Shown: positions 47,176 through 55,355 of the stretch, piece after piece
Numbering within the stretch: the stretch's first letter is position 1
Layout: every line of letters begins with the position of its first letter
Assembly (NCBI RefSeq): GCF_017168195.1
Contig: NZ_JADNYL010000002.1
Coordinates: 1,054,001 to 1,118,000 of the forward strand
Source of the DNA: Thalassotalea sp. G2M2-11
GTDB taxonomy: Bacteria > Pseudomonadota > Gammaproteobacteria > Enterobacterales > Alteromonadaceae
Direction of reading: 5' to 3'
Length of the DNA: 64,000 nt
Position numbers and translations under genes: made by a program
Notes under the pieces: generated by a model
What the model was told of the DNA's origin: nothing
Database searches by the model: none
The model's input: the letters and a program-made list of their open reading frames with translations, nothing else

Positions 47176-47889
47176 ATGAAAGCAGGCATTATTGGCGCAA
47201 TGGAGCCAGAAGTAGCGATTTTAAAAAAACAGCTTAGTGACTTATCAGTATCAGAAGTCGGCGGCTATACCTTTTACCAAGGTAAGTTAGCAGAGGTTGA
47301 TGTCGTGATTGTACAATCAGGCATAGGCAAAGTAGCGGCAGCTTTAGCAACCGCTTTTCTGATTAAAGAATTTCAACCTGATTATGTTGTTAATACTGGC
47401 TCCGCCGGCGGTTTTGAGCAGTCGCTAAAAGTTGGAGATATAGTGATCAGCTCAGAAGTACGTTATCACGATGTCGATGTCACTGCCTTTGGTTATGAAA
47501 TTGGCCAACTCCCCGCAAACCCAGCGGCGTACATGCCTCACCCTGAGCTTGTTAAAGCGGCACAAGCAGGTATTGCCCAATTAGAAGGCATTCAGACCTT
47601 AGTGGGACTCATTACCACAGGTGACACCTTTATGACCAAAGAAGAAGATATTGCCAAAGCTCGGGCTAACTTCCCAACGATGGCAGCCGTTGAAATGGAA
47701 GGAGCCGCCATTGCACAAACCTGTCACCAGCTGAAAGTACCATTTGTCGTCATCCGTTCAATGTCTGATATTGCAGGAAAAGAATCACCAACCTCATTTG
47801 AGGCATACTTGGAAACAGCCTCGGTTAATTCTTCCCAGCTAGTGTTAAACATGCTTGATGCTCTGAAAAACACTTCATCGCTCAGTTAG
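47176..47889 (+). CDS. mtnN: MtnN, 5'-methylthioadenosine/S-adenosylhomocysteine nucleosidase
   Basis: A 237-residue nucleosidase. KAGIIGAMEPEVAIL at the N-terminus, VVNTGSAGGFE, the nucleophile-positioning glutamate in MAAVEMEGAAIAQTC and the catalytic aspartate in VIRSMSDIAG are all present. It cleaves MTA and SAH, serving methionine salvage and autoinducer-2 supply. A cobD/cbiB-like gene follows 12 bp later. Confidence 0.96.
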   Translation: MKAGIIGAMEPEVAILKKQLSDLSVSEVGGYTFYQGKLAEVDVVIVQSGIGKVAAALATAFLIKEFQPDYVVNTGSAGGFEQSLKVGDIVISSEVRYHDVDVTAFGYEIGQLPANPAAYMPHPELVKAAQAGIAQLEGIQTLVGLITTGDTFMTKEEDIAKARANFPTMAAVEMEGAAIAQTCHQLKVPFVVIRSMSDIAGKESPTSFEAYLETASVNSSQLVLNMLDALKNTSSLS

Positions 47890-47901
47890 TTTGAATCGCT
47901 G

Positions 47902-48879
47902 ATGGATTATTTGTTGCAACTACCCGATAGCGCGCAGCACATTGTCGTGTTGTTTGTGGTAGTTGTGATCAAGTTATTAGTGAGTCATCATTCCCAATAT
48001 ACCAGTAAGCACTTTTTCTATTTTTATTGTCAGCAACTTGCCAAAAAAGTAAACAAAGACAGCCATAGCATTAATCATAAAAAAGTAGCTGGAGCAATTG
48101 CTACTTTGATCACCTTATTACCAATTGTGGCAATAGTTTGGCTATTCGAAGCTTTTATTGCCGTACCTTTGCTTTGGGATGGTGTGTTATTATTTTTTGC
48201 TTTTGGGCCACTGATGCTTAACTCAGTAGCAAAAAAAGAGGCAGAATATTTATCACAGCAAAATAAATATCAGGCAAAACAACTACTCGCCCCTTACGTG
48301 TTAAGAGAGACAGAGCAAATGTCACCGCTAGGTTTAACCAAAGCGACGATTGAAATGCTATTATTACGTAAATTTCAGCAACAATTAATTGTTGGTTTTT
48401 TCTTCTTATTGCTTGGACCATTAATGGCATTGAGCTATCGCATGCTATTAGAAATGCACTATAGCTGGAATATTAAACGCACCACTTATACCTCATTTGG
48501 TCGCTTCGTTAATCAGTTGATCGCTGTGTTGCTATGGCTACCCAATCGAATATTTTTATTTGCCCTGATCCTCACCTCAATCAACCGTTCAACCATGCTG
48601 CACTGGCGCTTGGTTAAGCAGCACTTTTTCCGTCTAAACAACAATATTGTCATCGGATATTTTGCTTATTGTTTAGGTGTGCAATTGGGCGGTGTGGCAA
48701 TATATGACCAAGAAAAACTTAGGCGCATTAACTTTAATACTCAAGCAAGACAACCAGAAGCCAAACACATAATATATGCCATTAAACAATTAAACTTATT
48801 GATGACACTCATACTCGGTGTAGTACTAAGTGTGTTTATTATAATTGCTATACTAGGGCCAGTTGAACTGCCTGTTTAA
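47902..48879 (+). CDS. CobD/CbiB-family membrane protein
   Basis: A 325-residue polytopic protein with several membrane segments and the CobD/CbiB-like pattern (HHKKVAGAIATLI-type N-terminal region, TKATIEMLLLRKFQQQLIVGFFFLLLGPLMALSYRMLLEM, and SFGRFVNQLIAVLLWLPNRI). CbiB joins aminopropanol to cobyric acid, but no other cobalamin gene is here and several conserved CbiB residues are not evident. It may be closer to AmpE. Probably co-transcribed with mtnN. Function uncertain. Confidence 0.8.
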   Translation: MDYLLQLPDSAQHIVVLFVVVVIKLLVSHHSQYTSKHFFYFYCQQLAKKVNKDSHSINHKKVAGAIATLITLLPIVAIVWLFEAFIAVPLLWDGVLLFFAFGPLMLNSVAKKEAEYLSQQNKYQAKQLLAPYVLRETEQMSPLGLTKATIEMLLLRKFQQQLIVGFFFLLLGPLMALSYRMLLEMHYSWNIKRTTYTSFGRFVNQLIAVLLWLPNRIFLFALILTSINRSTMLHWRLVKQHFFRLNNNIVIGYFAYCLGVQLGGVAIYDQEKLRRINFNTQARQPEAKHIIYAIKQLNLLMTLILGVVLSVFIIIAILGPVELPV

Positions 48880-48942
48880 AGTTCTGGGCTCTCAAAATAA
48901 AAAACAATACAGGCACTTATTATTAACAATTAAGGATAGGTT

Positions 48943-49338
48943 ATGAAATCATTACAATTCGTTATCTTAGTTTCTGCGCTATGTATTACAATGCTTTGCA
49001 ATGCAGGACAAGAAGTTAAACAACTTTCACAAACACAAGTATTAAGCCTACTAAATGCGCCAAAAGCAGAGCCTTTTGTGATTTTAGATGTTCGTAGCCC
49101 TGAAGAGTTTGCTCAAGGACATATTAAAGGTGCCCTTAACATTAGTCATGATCAAATAGCGCAACAGTTAAATCAATTGGAGCAATATAAAGATACTATA
49201 GTCGTTGTACATTGCCGATCAGGACGTAGAGCTCAAGTAGCAGAGTCGGTGTTATTAGCTAATGGTTTTTCAAAGCTGCACCATTTAACGGGTGATTACA
49301 ACGGCTGGGTCGCTGCGGACTTACCATTAGTTAAATAA
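48943..49338 (+). CDS. Periplasmic single-domain rhodanese
   Basis: A 131-residue exported sulfurtransferase: signal peptide of about 21 residues (ITMLCNAG), then a rhodanese domain FVILDVRSPEEFAQGHIKGALNISHDQI with active-site cysteine in VVVHCRSGRRAQVAESVL. Transfers sulfane sulfur to thiol acceptors. Signal sequence cysteine is not in a clear lipobox. It precedes the TRIC gene by 21 bp. Confidence 0.9.
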   Translation: MKSLQFVILVSALCITMLCNAGQEVKQLSQTQVLSLLNAPKAEPFVILDVRSPEEFAQGHIKGALNISHDQIAQQLNQLEQYKDTIVVVHCRSGRRAQVAESVLLANGFSKLHHLTGDYNGWVAADLPLVK

Positions 49339-49359
49339 CGAAGAAAATAGCTTAGTTTC

Positions 49360-49983
49360 ATGTTTGAACTACTGTATTGGCTCGATTTATTCGGGGTGAT
49401 TGTCTTTGCCTTATCGGGTGCATTAATGGCAGGCCGTTATCAACTCGATCCCTTTGGTGTAGTAGTGCTTGCGGCGGTCACTGCAATAGGTGGTGGTACC
49501 ATACGAGATGTAGTGTTAGATACTCAGGTATTCTGGGTTGCAAACCCTACCTATTTGTACGTGATATTGCTAACGGCTATGTTAACAATCATCTTTATCC
49601 GCCGTCCCAAGCGTATCCCCAAACGGTTTTTATTAATTGCCGATGCTTTTGGATTAGCCTTATTTGCCGTATTAGGCACACATAAATCGTTAAGTTTAGG
49701 GGCAACAACGTCTGTAGCGATCGTCATGGGCACCATATCTGGCGTTGCAGGAGGAATGATTCGCGATGTGTTATGTAATGTGATCCCGATGATCCTCAGG
49801 CAAGAAATCTACGCTTTGGCAGCCATGTTAGGTGGCTGCCTATTTGTTAGCTTTAGTTGGTTTGGCTTTAGTGAAAATAGCGCCATTATCTGCGCAATTT
49901 CAGGGGCGTTAGCTCTAAGGCTAGCAGCAATATATTGGCGAGTATCGCTGCCCGCTTTTCATATCGTTGACAAAGAAAAGTGA
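49360..49983 (+). CDS. UPF0126/TRIC-family membrane channel protein
   Basis: A 207-residue protein with about seven membrane helices and an internal repeat: FGVIVFALSGALMAGRYQLDPFGVVVLAAVTAIGGGTIRDVVL and, in the second half, GTISGVAGGMIRDVLCNVIPMILR. The GGGTIRD/GGMIRD pair is typical of YadS/UPF0126, bacterial relatives of TRIC potassium channels. Convergent with the rraB-like gene, 4 bp apart. Confidence 0.92.
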   Translation: MFELLYWLDLFGVIVFALSGALMAGRYQLDPFGVVVLAAVTAIGGGTIRDVVLDTQVFWVANPTYLYVILLTAMLTIIFIRRPKRIPKRFLLIADAFGLALFAVLGTHKSLSLGATTSVAIVMGTISGVAGGMIRDVLCNVIPMILRQEIYALAAMLGGCLFVSFSWFGFSENSAIICAISGALALRLAAIYWRVSLPAFHIVDKEK

Positions 49984-49987
49984 CCGC

Positions 49988-50335
49988 TTACGCTTCTATC
50001 CCCCAACCGTCATTGTAACCATCAAATTTCGCAGCAATTTGTTCAAACTGCGCTTCTTGAGCAATAATGGCATCATAGTCAGGAATAATAGTGACAGTAC
50101 AATCTAAATCCCAAACATTTGGAATTTCGTCAGGGTGAACCTCAACCATGATCTCTGGGGCTTTATCTCTTAAATAATCGGCCATAGCCTGAGCCTGAGC
50201 CTGTTGTTCGAATAATTGAAAAAATACAACTTTATGCGGCACGGTTAAATCGATACCAGCAGCTTGCATTTCAGCCAATACTTGGCCTGTATCATCGTTG
50301 GGAAAACTCATAAGTGTCCAATTGATTAGTGTCAT
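49988..50335 (-). CDS. RraB-like ribonuclease E inhibitor
   Basis: A 115-residue RraB-fold protein: DTGQVLAEMQAAGIDLTVPHKVVFFQLFEQQAQAQAMADYL, then CTVTIIPDYDAIIAQEAQFEQIAAKFDGYNDGWGIEA. The terminal YDGWG-type motif and the D/E-rich strands match RraB, which binds RNase E and alters mRNA decay. Start ATG 50335 has a weak site; a start at the ATG nine codons later is possible. Confidence 0.8.
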   Translation of the reverse strand: MTLINWTLMSFPNDDTGQVLAEMQAAGIDLTVPHKVVFFQLFEQQAQAQAMADYLRDKAPEIMVEVHPDEIPNVWDLDCTVTIIPDYDAIIAQEAQFEQIAAKFDGYNDGWGIEA

Positions 50336-50377
50336 TGATATTATAACGATATTTTCTTAATAAAAGTAATCGCTTTT

Positions 50378-50821
50378 TTATTCAATATGCCTATCGGCCA
50401 GTGTACACAAATTGTCATGACACCTTGCGATTGCACTGTCGAAAGTGGGTGGACAATCAATCGCCCGAGTTTTATCTGGCTCTGCTCGGGCAAGTTTTGC
50501 AGCACCAATAGTATTGATGGCAATAAGGCAGCTCAAATCAGCAAATTTTGCCTCAACCATCACACATTGCTCATCCATCACACACGTTAAGTTTTGCTTA
50601 ATGATCGGTTTCAACGTCGATTGAACCTTGATTGGTAAAGTAAGGTGCGATGAGGCCATTTGAGTTACAGGCTCCTGAGGCTCTGAAAGTGATGTTCCGG
50701 CTTTAATGGCCGTCACTCGCTGCTCATTTTCATGCAACAAACTGCCTAGCCCTAACAAAATAATGGTAAAGCTAAACAGTACTAATACCGAGATGATTAA
50801 CCACTTAATAACACTATACAT
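50378..50821 (-). CDS. Uncharacterised single-pass membrane protein
   Basis: A 147-residue protein not recognised as a known family. One N-terminal membrane helix (about 7-29) is followed by a periplasmic part with six cysteines: LTCVMDEQCVMVEAKFADLSC, IDCPP and ARCHDNLC. It lies 8 bp after the DUF4136 lipoprotein gene. The cysteine pattern suggests disulfides. No function assigned. Confidence 0.7.
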   Translation of the reverse strand: MYSVIKWLIISVLVLFSFTIILLGLGSLLHENEQRVTAIKAGTSLSEPQEPVTQMASSHLTLPIKVQSTLKPIIKQNLTCVMDEQCVMVEAKFADLSCLIAINTIGAAKLARAEPDKTRAIDCPPTFDSAIARCHDNLCTLADRHIE

Positions 50822-50828
50822 TGCATAC

Positions 50829-51386
50829 TCACAACGACGTTGTTTTAGGTAACGTACTTAACATCACTTCAATCGCTCGATAAATTTTTTCCTGTTGCTC
50901 AAAGCTATTATCGTCTTCAGAAAAGTTCAGCGGATAAACACTTCGCCAAATCGCGCGGTGATTTTCTTTATTGACTATATCTAATAATAAGCTCCCCGGA
51001 CGCATGGCAAAGGTAACCTTGCCCTGCTCAGCAGTATTTTGGCTTAAGCAAGGTCGGCAATATTGCACACCTTTATTGTAACGATTTAGTTCACTCATCC
51101 GGTTGATTAAATGGTAACTGATCAATACATCTGCCTGCGCACTACTTTGATATTGAAGTCCCTGCGCATCTAATACTTGTTCAATGGCCAGTTCAATACT
51201 ATTACGGGTCGTGTCGCTGATATTTTGATAGTCAGAAAAATGAGAATTACGCGCGAAAGTGCTATAACTTGCTACCGTCGAAAAGTCATAATAGGCACTG
51301 AACTTAGCGTGTGTCGCCCGCTGTGATGAGCAGGCAATCATAGTCAAACAGAGCGATGTAAAAACAAAGACTTTTAATAGAGACAT
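50829..51386 (-). CDS. DUF4136 lipoprotein
   Basis: A 185-residue lipoprotein: signal peptide with lipobox LTMIAC, then the DUF4136 pattern AYYDFSTVASYSTFA..., IELAIEQVLDAQGLQYQSSAQADVLISYHL and LLLDIVNKENHRAIWRSVYP. ATG at 51386 is chosen instead of GTG two codons before. Function unknown; gene pair with the cysteine-rich protein. Confidence 0.87.
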   Translation of the reverse strand: MSLLKVFVFTSLCLTMIACSSQRATHAKFSAYYDFSTVASYSTFARNSHFSDYQNISDTTRNSIELAIEQVLDAQGLQYQSSAQADVLISYHLINRMSELNRYNKGVQYCRPCLSQNTAEQGKVTFAMRPGSLLLDIVNKENHRAIWRSVYPLNFSEDDNSFEQQEKIYRAIEVMLSTLPKTTSL

Positions 51387-51458
51387 AGACACTTAATATT
51401 TTAGCTACTGAGTTATTAGCCTACCGCAGAGCGTTAAAATATCAAGCGAAACTCAAGG

Positions 51459-51962
51459 TTACATCAATACCGATAAATCAACTTGCTCAAAACTTAGTAC
51501 CTGACCACCAAATTCTTGCGCAAATTGCTGAGCATCCACTTTTTTGGCAAAGCTCGCTAAGGTAGCCCCCATCGCGCCCGTTTTATTTGAACCTGCGACA
51601 AACCAAGCCGTTCTCGCATCAATAAAATAACTATCATTAGGCTCATCCCAAGGAGACTTACTCATATCGTGAACGTAGATTGTTGTGACATTGCGTTTAT
51701 TTTCCGGATCAAGGTAGAAGCTGAACATATCTCGTGTCGAACAGAACTTGTGGACTTTGCTACTTTCTTGTTGATTGACACCGTTTTTGTAAAGCTCGGC
51801 TTTTGGACCTGAAAAATTCGCCACCAACATACCGCATAAATGACACTCATCAGATGTTTCAATTGCCACGGCAGGCAGCACAGTTTGATGATTCTCTTCT
51901 TGCTTTGAACAGGCTGAAATAAACAGTAACGTAATGGCGAGTAGTATAGATAATTGTTTCAT
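51459..51962 (-). CDS. nosL: NosL, copper-delivery lipoprotein for nitrous oxide reductase
   Basis: A 167-residue lipoprotein: lipobox LLFISAC, then the NosL Cu(I)-binding motif DECHLCGMLV and KVHKFCSTRDMFSFY, YVHDMSKSPW, AWFVAGSNKTGAMG. NosL hands Cu(I) to the NosDFY complex for assembly of the NosZ CuZ centre. Its ATG overlaps the last base of nosY. Last gene of nosRZDFYL. Confidence 0.95.
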   Translation of the reverse strand: MKQLSILLAITLLFISACSKQEENHQTVLPAVAIETSDECHLCGMLVANFSGPKAELYKNGVNQQESSKVHKFCSTRDMFSFYLDPENKRNVTTIYVHDMSKSPWDEPNDSYFIDARTAWFVAGSNKTGAMGATLASFAKKVDAQQFAQEFGGQVLSFEQVDLSVLM

Positions 51963-52780
51963 TAGAGTTTTTTCTTCTTAAAAATAAAAGTAGCACCAAC
52001 CAATGGTAGAATAACCCAGGTCAATAGTAGTGAAAATAATTGCCCTTGTGACAAGCTTGATTGAATGGCAATCGCTAATGCACCATTAACATCACTGCTA
52101 TCAAGGCCAGCCAAATTAACTAAGCGAAAAATATCGGAAGGATTTAGCATCATCAATTGGGTTAACCCTTGTTGGCTCACTCCTTGTTCAACGCCCACCA
52201 ACAATGCCAGTAGTGCTAAATCAAACACTAAGGCAAATAAAAACCAAGTGATCAGCGCTAAACCTGCCGCTTTAGATTTTTCGGTCACCGATAAACTAAT
52301 GAGATAGGCAATCGCGGTAAAGCTTAATCCTAACATCACAGCGCTTAAGATAAAGGTAGAAAAAATACTAAATACCGCGCTATCATCCATTTGCCAATAC
52401 AAGACAACCGCTGAGCTGCCAAAACCAACTAGCGTTGCCAGTGCAATAATGCCCCCTTGACCGACAAACTTGCCCAGTAACAGTTGTGTTTTACTTAAGG
52501 GATAGGTTAACAATAGTAACAAGGTGCCACTTTCTTGCTCGCCAACAAAGCTGTCATAACTAAGTAATAAAGCAATAAGAGGGATTAAAAATACCGCCAA
52601 ACTCGCTAAACTCGCAACAGTGGTAGAGAGTGAGGCCACCCCTACCACGCCTGATGCTGCCGCGCCAAAGTAAGTTAAACCAATGGATAACACAGCAAAA
52701 ATCAAGGTGATTGAAAGCAACCAACTATTACGGAGTCCATCGTGAAATTCTTTGCTTGCTACCGCTAATATTGCTTTCAT
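51962..52780 (-). CDS. nosY: NosY, permease of the NosDFY transporter
   Basis: A 272-residue ABC-2-type permease with six membrane helices: AVASKEFHDGLRNSWLLSITLIFAVL at the N-terminus, LLSYDSFVGEQESGTLLLLLTYPLSKTQLLLGKFVGQ and a C-terminal helix LLLTWVILPLVGATFIF. It forms the membrane core of NosDFY and overlaps nosF by 4 bp. Confidence 0.95.
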   Translation of the reverse strand: MKAILAVASKEFHDGLRNSWLLSITLIFAVLSIGLTYFGAAASGVVGVASLSTTVASLASLAVFLIPLIALLLSYDSFVGEQESGTLLLLLTYPLSKTQLLLGKFVGQGGIIALATLVGFGSSAVVLYWQMDDSAVFSIFSTFILSAVMLGLSFTAIAYLISLSVTEKSKAAGLALITWFLFALVFDLALLALLVGVEQGVSQQGLTQLMMLNPSDIFRLVNLAGLDSSDVNGALAIAIQSSLSQGQLFSLLLTWVILPLVGATFIFKKKKL

Positions 52781-53736
52781 GACTGACCCTCTTCGAGCTG
52801 TAACTGTTGGCCTTGCTCAGCCTGATGTTGTGTTAAATAGTATTGATAAACTTGTTCAAGGTTTGCCGGTTCAACATCGACATTCAGTAAAGCTTCGTAA
52901 GCAAGCAACTGGCGTAGTGTTGTCAGTTTATTGGCTTCAGGGACAAATAACGTATCACTGTCTGGGTGATGATTAAGATATTGCAATAAATGACTATCTT
53001 GGCGCAATGCACCATTTAAACCATATGGCGTAATACGGGTAGGTAAATTCGCTTGCTTTCTAAGTTGCGCTAACGAACCTGATGCCAACATATTACCAGA
53101 CGATAAAATCATTGCACGATCAATATGTTGCTCAACTCCAGGTAACACATGAGAACATAAAATGACACTGGTTCCCTGACTTTTCAATTGATCAACGGTT
53201 TGATAAAACTCCGCCGTGGCAATCGGATCTAAGCCAACGGTAGGTTCATCGAGTAATAACAGTTTAGGTTGACCAATAAAAGCTTGTGCTAAACCTAAGC
53301 GCTGACGCATACCTTTTGAATATGTCTTCACTTGGCGTTTCATCGCATGTGCAACTCCTACTTGCTCAAGTAAGCCTATGGCATGCTTTTTATCAAAGCC
53401 CTTTAGACGAGCGAAGTAAGTCAGTACTTCTAGACCGGTGAGTTGTTCATAAAAACTGACATTTTCAGGTAAATAACCCACTTGTGCTCGCATGTGCCAA
53501 GCGGCTTTAGAATCAGGACGACAGCCCATCACTTGGACTTGGCCATGACTCGGTGATATCACCCCCAAAATCAGCTTCATCATAGTGGTTTTGCCTGCGC
53601 CATTATGACCAAACAAGCCAAGTACTTCGCCTTCATTTAAATGCATTGATAAGGTATTCAATGCCGTTAATTTAGGGTAATGCTTTCCAACATCCGTTAA
53701 TTGAACAAGCGGAGCGGTTTTCACAGGATCTGACAT
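52777..53736 (-). CDS. nosF: NosF, ATPase of the NosDFY transporter
   Basis: A 319-residue ABC ATPase. Walker A GHNGAGKTT, signature YSKGMRQRLGLAQAFIG, Walker B LLLLDEPTVGLDP, switch ILCSHV. The C-terminal extension after residue 220 matches NosF. Powers copper-linked maturation of NosZ. 9 bp after nosD. Confidence 0.95.
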   Translation of the reverse strand: MSDPVKTAPLVQLTDVGKHYPKLTALNTLSMHLNEGEVLGLFGHNGAGKTTMMKLILGVISPSHGQVQVMGCRPDSKAAWHMRAQVGYLPENVSFYEQLTGLEVLTYFARLKGFDKKHAIGLLEQVGVAHAMKRQVKTYSKGMRQRLGLAQAFIGQPKLLLLDEPTVGLDPIATAEFYQTVDQLKSQGTSVILCSHVLPGVEQHIDRAMILSSGNMLASGSLAQLRKQANLPTRITPYGLNGALRQDSHLLQYLNHHPDSDTLFVPEANKLTTLRQLLAYEALLNVDVEPANLEQVYQYYLTQHQAEQGQQLQLEEGQS

Positions 53737-53745
53737 ATTTTTACC

Positions 53746-55110
53746 TCAATGCTCAATCTTTTGTATGGCGCCAACTAAAGTCTCATCCTTTGATGTGTTA
53801 TTTATCACCTCATTGATATTCATTTTTTGGTGAGGTGAACGCATCAAAGGAAAGCTGTCTTTCACGCCAGGCGGCTTTAACACGGGAAATTGACGTTGCA
53901 CCCAACGCAAAATAATCACTGCGGGGCTATCCATCAACATTTTCATTTCTGGGTATTGCCACACTAATTTGTCAATACCATCATTGGGTTCAAAGATAAC
54001 ATCACCGATATCATCACTATTCATATCCCAACCAAGGTAATTACTCCAAAAATTGCCTTGCTGCTGATAACTCCACTCTTGCTTCTTATTGGAAACATAC
54101 TTCACTTGTAGTGGGTTATTAATAAAACTATTGCCAAAAATTTTCACTTTTTCAGAACCCGCAGTCAGATGAATACCTATCTCTGCCGTATCCACTAAGT
54201 TATGGCTAATGGTGTTGTAACCTGAGTTATAGACAAACAACCCTTTACCATCTCGTCCTAATACCTTGTGCTCTGGTTTGGTCCAGACATCTTTCACATA
54301 GTTGTGCGAGATAGTGGATTGCGTAATATAGTTAAGTAAAAAGCCATAGTCTTCACTTTGAAATGACTTGTTATGTGCTATTTTTAATCGGCGAGAACTC
54401 ATCATGGCATAACCAGCGCGGGTGTTATACGCCAAGTTATTGAGGATTGAGTTGTCATAAGAATACATGTAGTGAATGCCATAACGAAGGTCGTGCATGG
54501 TGTTTTTTTCAATGGTATTGTTTTGACTGGCCTGCACATAAATACCATCCCTTACTTTACTGGTTTCATTTTCAGCGATGATACTTTCTTTCACACTAGC
54601 CAATTGAATACCATTGCCTCTGTCTGCAGAACGCAACGCGGTGTTACCTTGAATGGTATTACCAATCACTTTTGCCCGTGTTGCTTTTTGTAACCAGATG
54701 CCAAAGCCATCACCTTTAAGTTGATTGTGAGAAATCACAATATTGCTGGCCTGATTATCTGAATAAATTCCCGCGTTCTGCTCGGTCAGGTCATCTCCCC
54801 AATTAATAATACGTAAATTTTTAATCGTAATATCAGAGTTTTGTAATAGCAGCGCATGTCCCTGCCCCTGCGCATCGATCACTGCGCCAGCTTTCCCCGT
54901 TAACTGAATGCTATGTTTAATCACAAAGTTGCCACGATAAGTCCCTTTGTTAAGCACGATTTCATCGCCATTACTCGCGTTATCAAGCACTTGCTGTAAA
55001 TTTTCTGTTGGCAAAACATTCACTTGCGCGGCATTGGCACAAAGTGAATTAACCAAAAGTACGAACAAACTTATTAAACAGTAATGTTGAATTTTTGTCG
55101 CAACAGTCAC
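53746..55110 (-). CDS. nosD: NosD, periplasmic beta-helix copper-handling protein
   Basis: A periplasmic right-handed beta-helix of CASH/parallel repeats: DNSDITIKNLRIINWGDDLTEQNAGIYSDNQASNIVISHNQL and many IxxNxI repeats to about residue 330. NosD receives Cu from NosL and contacts NosFY. Start chosen: GTG at 55110 with AAGGA 8 bp upstream, giving a normal signal peptide (QHYCLISLFVLLVNSLCANA); the longer ATG at 55146 lacks a Shine-Dalgarno. A terminator after nosZ separates it from nosZ. Confidence 0.93.
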   Translation of the reverse strand: MTVATKIQHYCLISLFVLLVNSLCANAAQVNVLPTENLQQVLDNASNGDEIVLNKGTYRGNFVIKHSIQLTGKAGAVIDAQGQGHALLLQNSDITIKNLRIINWGDDLTEQNAGIYSDNQASNIVISHNQLKGDGFGIWLQKATRAKVIGNTIQGNTALRSADRGNGIQLASVKESIIAENETSKVRDGIYVQASQNNTIEKNTMHDLRYGIHYMYSYDNSILNNLAYNTRAGYAMMSSRRLKIAHNKSFQSEDYGFLLNYITQSTISHNYVKDVWTKPEHKVLGRDGKGLFVYNSGYNTISHNLVDTAEIGIHLTAGSEKVKIFGNSFINNPLQVKYVSNKKQEWSYQQQGNFWSNYLGWDMNSDDIGDVIFEPNDGIDKLVWQYPEMKMLMDSPAVIILRWVQRQFPVLKPPGVKDSFPLMRSPHQKMNINEVINNTSKDETLVGAIQKIEH

Positions 55111-55154
55111 AAAAACATTCCTTCTTAAAAATGTGACATAAATCATATCAGAGC

Positions 55155-55169
55155 ATGCTAGGGTAGCAT
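55155..55169. repeat. Short inverted repeat before nosD
   Basis: ATGCTA-GGG-TAGCAT (55155-55169) lies 45 bp upstream of the nosD GTG. It could be an operator for a nosD promoter. No FNR-type site of good quality is seen here. Confidence 0.4.
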
Positions 55170-55305
55170 TTGATCTTGGTTAAATAATCATGACTAAAAA
55201 AATAATTTTCGCCTATTAGGACTAATACCAAGTGAATTTAGTATTTGATCATTCAGCGAGAGTTAAACTCGCCCTAGTATTAAAGAGTTCAATACGATTC
55301 AAACA

Positions 55306-55331
55306 TAAAAAAGGGGCTATTACAGCCCCTA
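55306..55331 (-). terminator. Terminator of nosRZ
   Basis: On the minus strand, AGGGGCT and AGCCCCT (55312-55318 and 55324-55330) form a 7-bp stem with a 5-nt loop, followed by a T-run (A-run on the plus strand). It lies 25 bp after nosZ. Confidence 0.9.
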
Positions 55332-55355
55332 TTTATTCAGTGTCAGTATTGAAAC

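Noticed and set aside
55170-55200. FNR box upstream of nosD (TTAACcaagATCAA on the minus strand)
   Set aside because: Only seven of ten consensus positions match and one half-site is mostly lost; too weak beside the nosR boxes.
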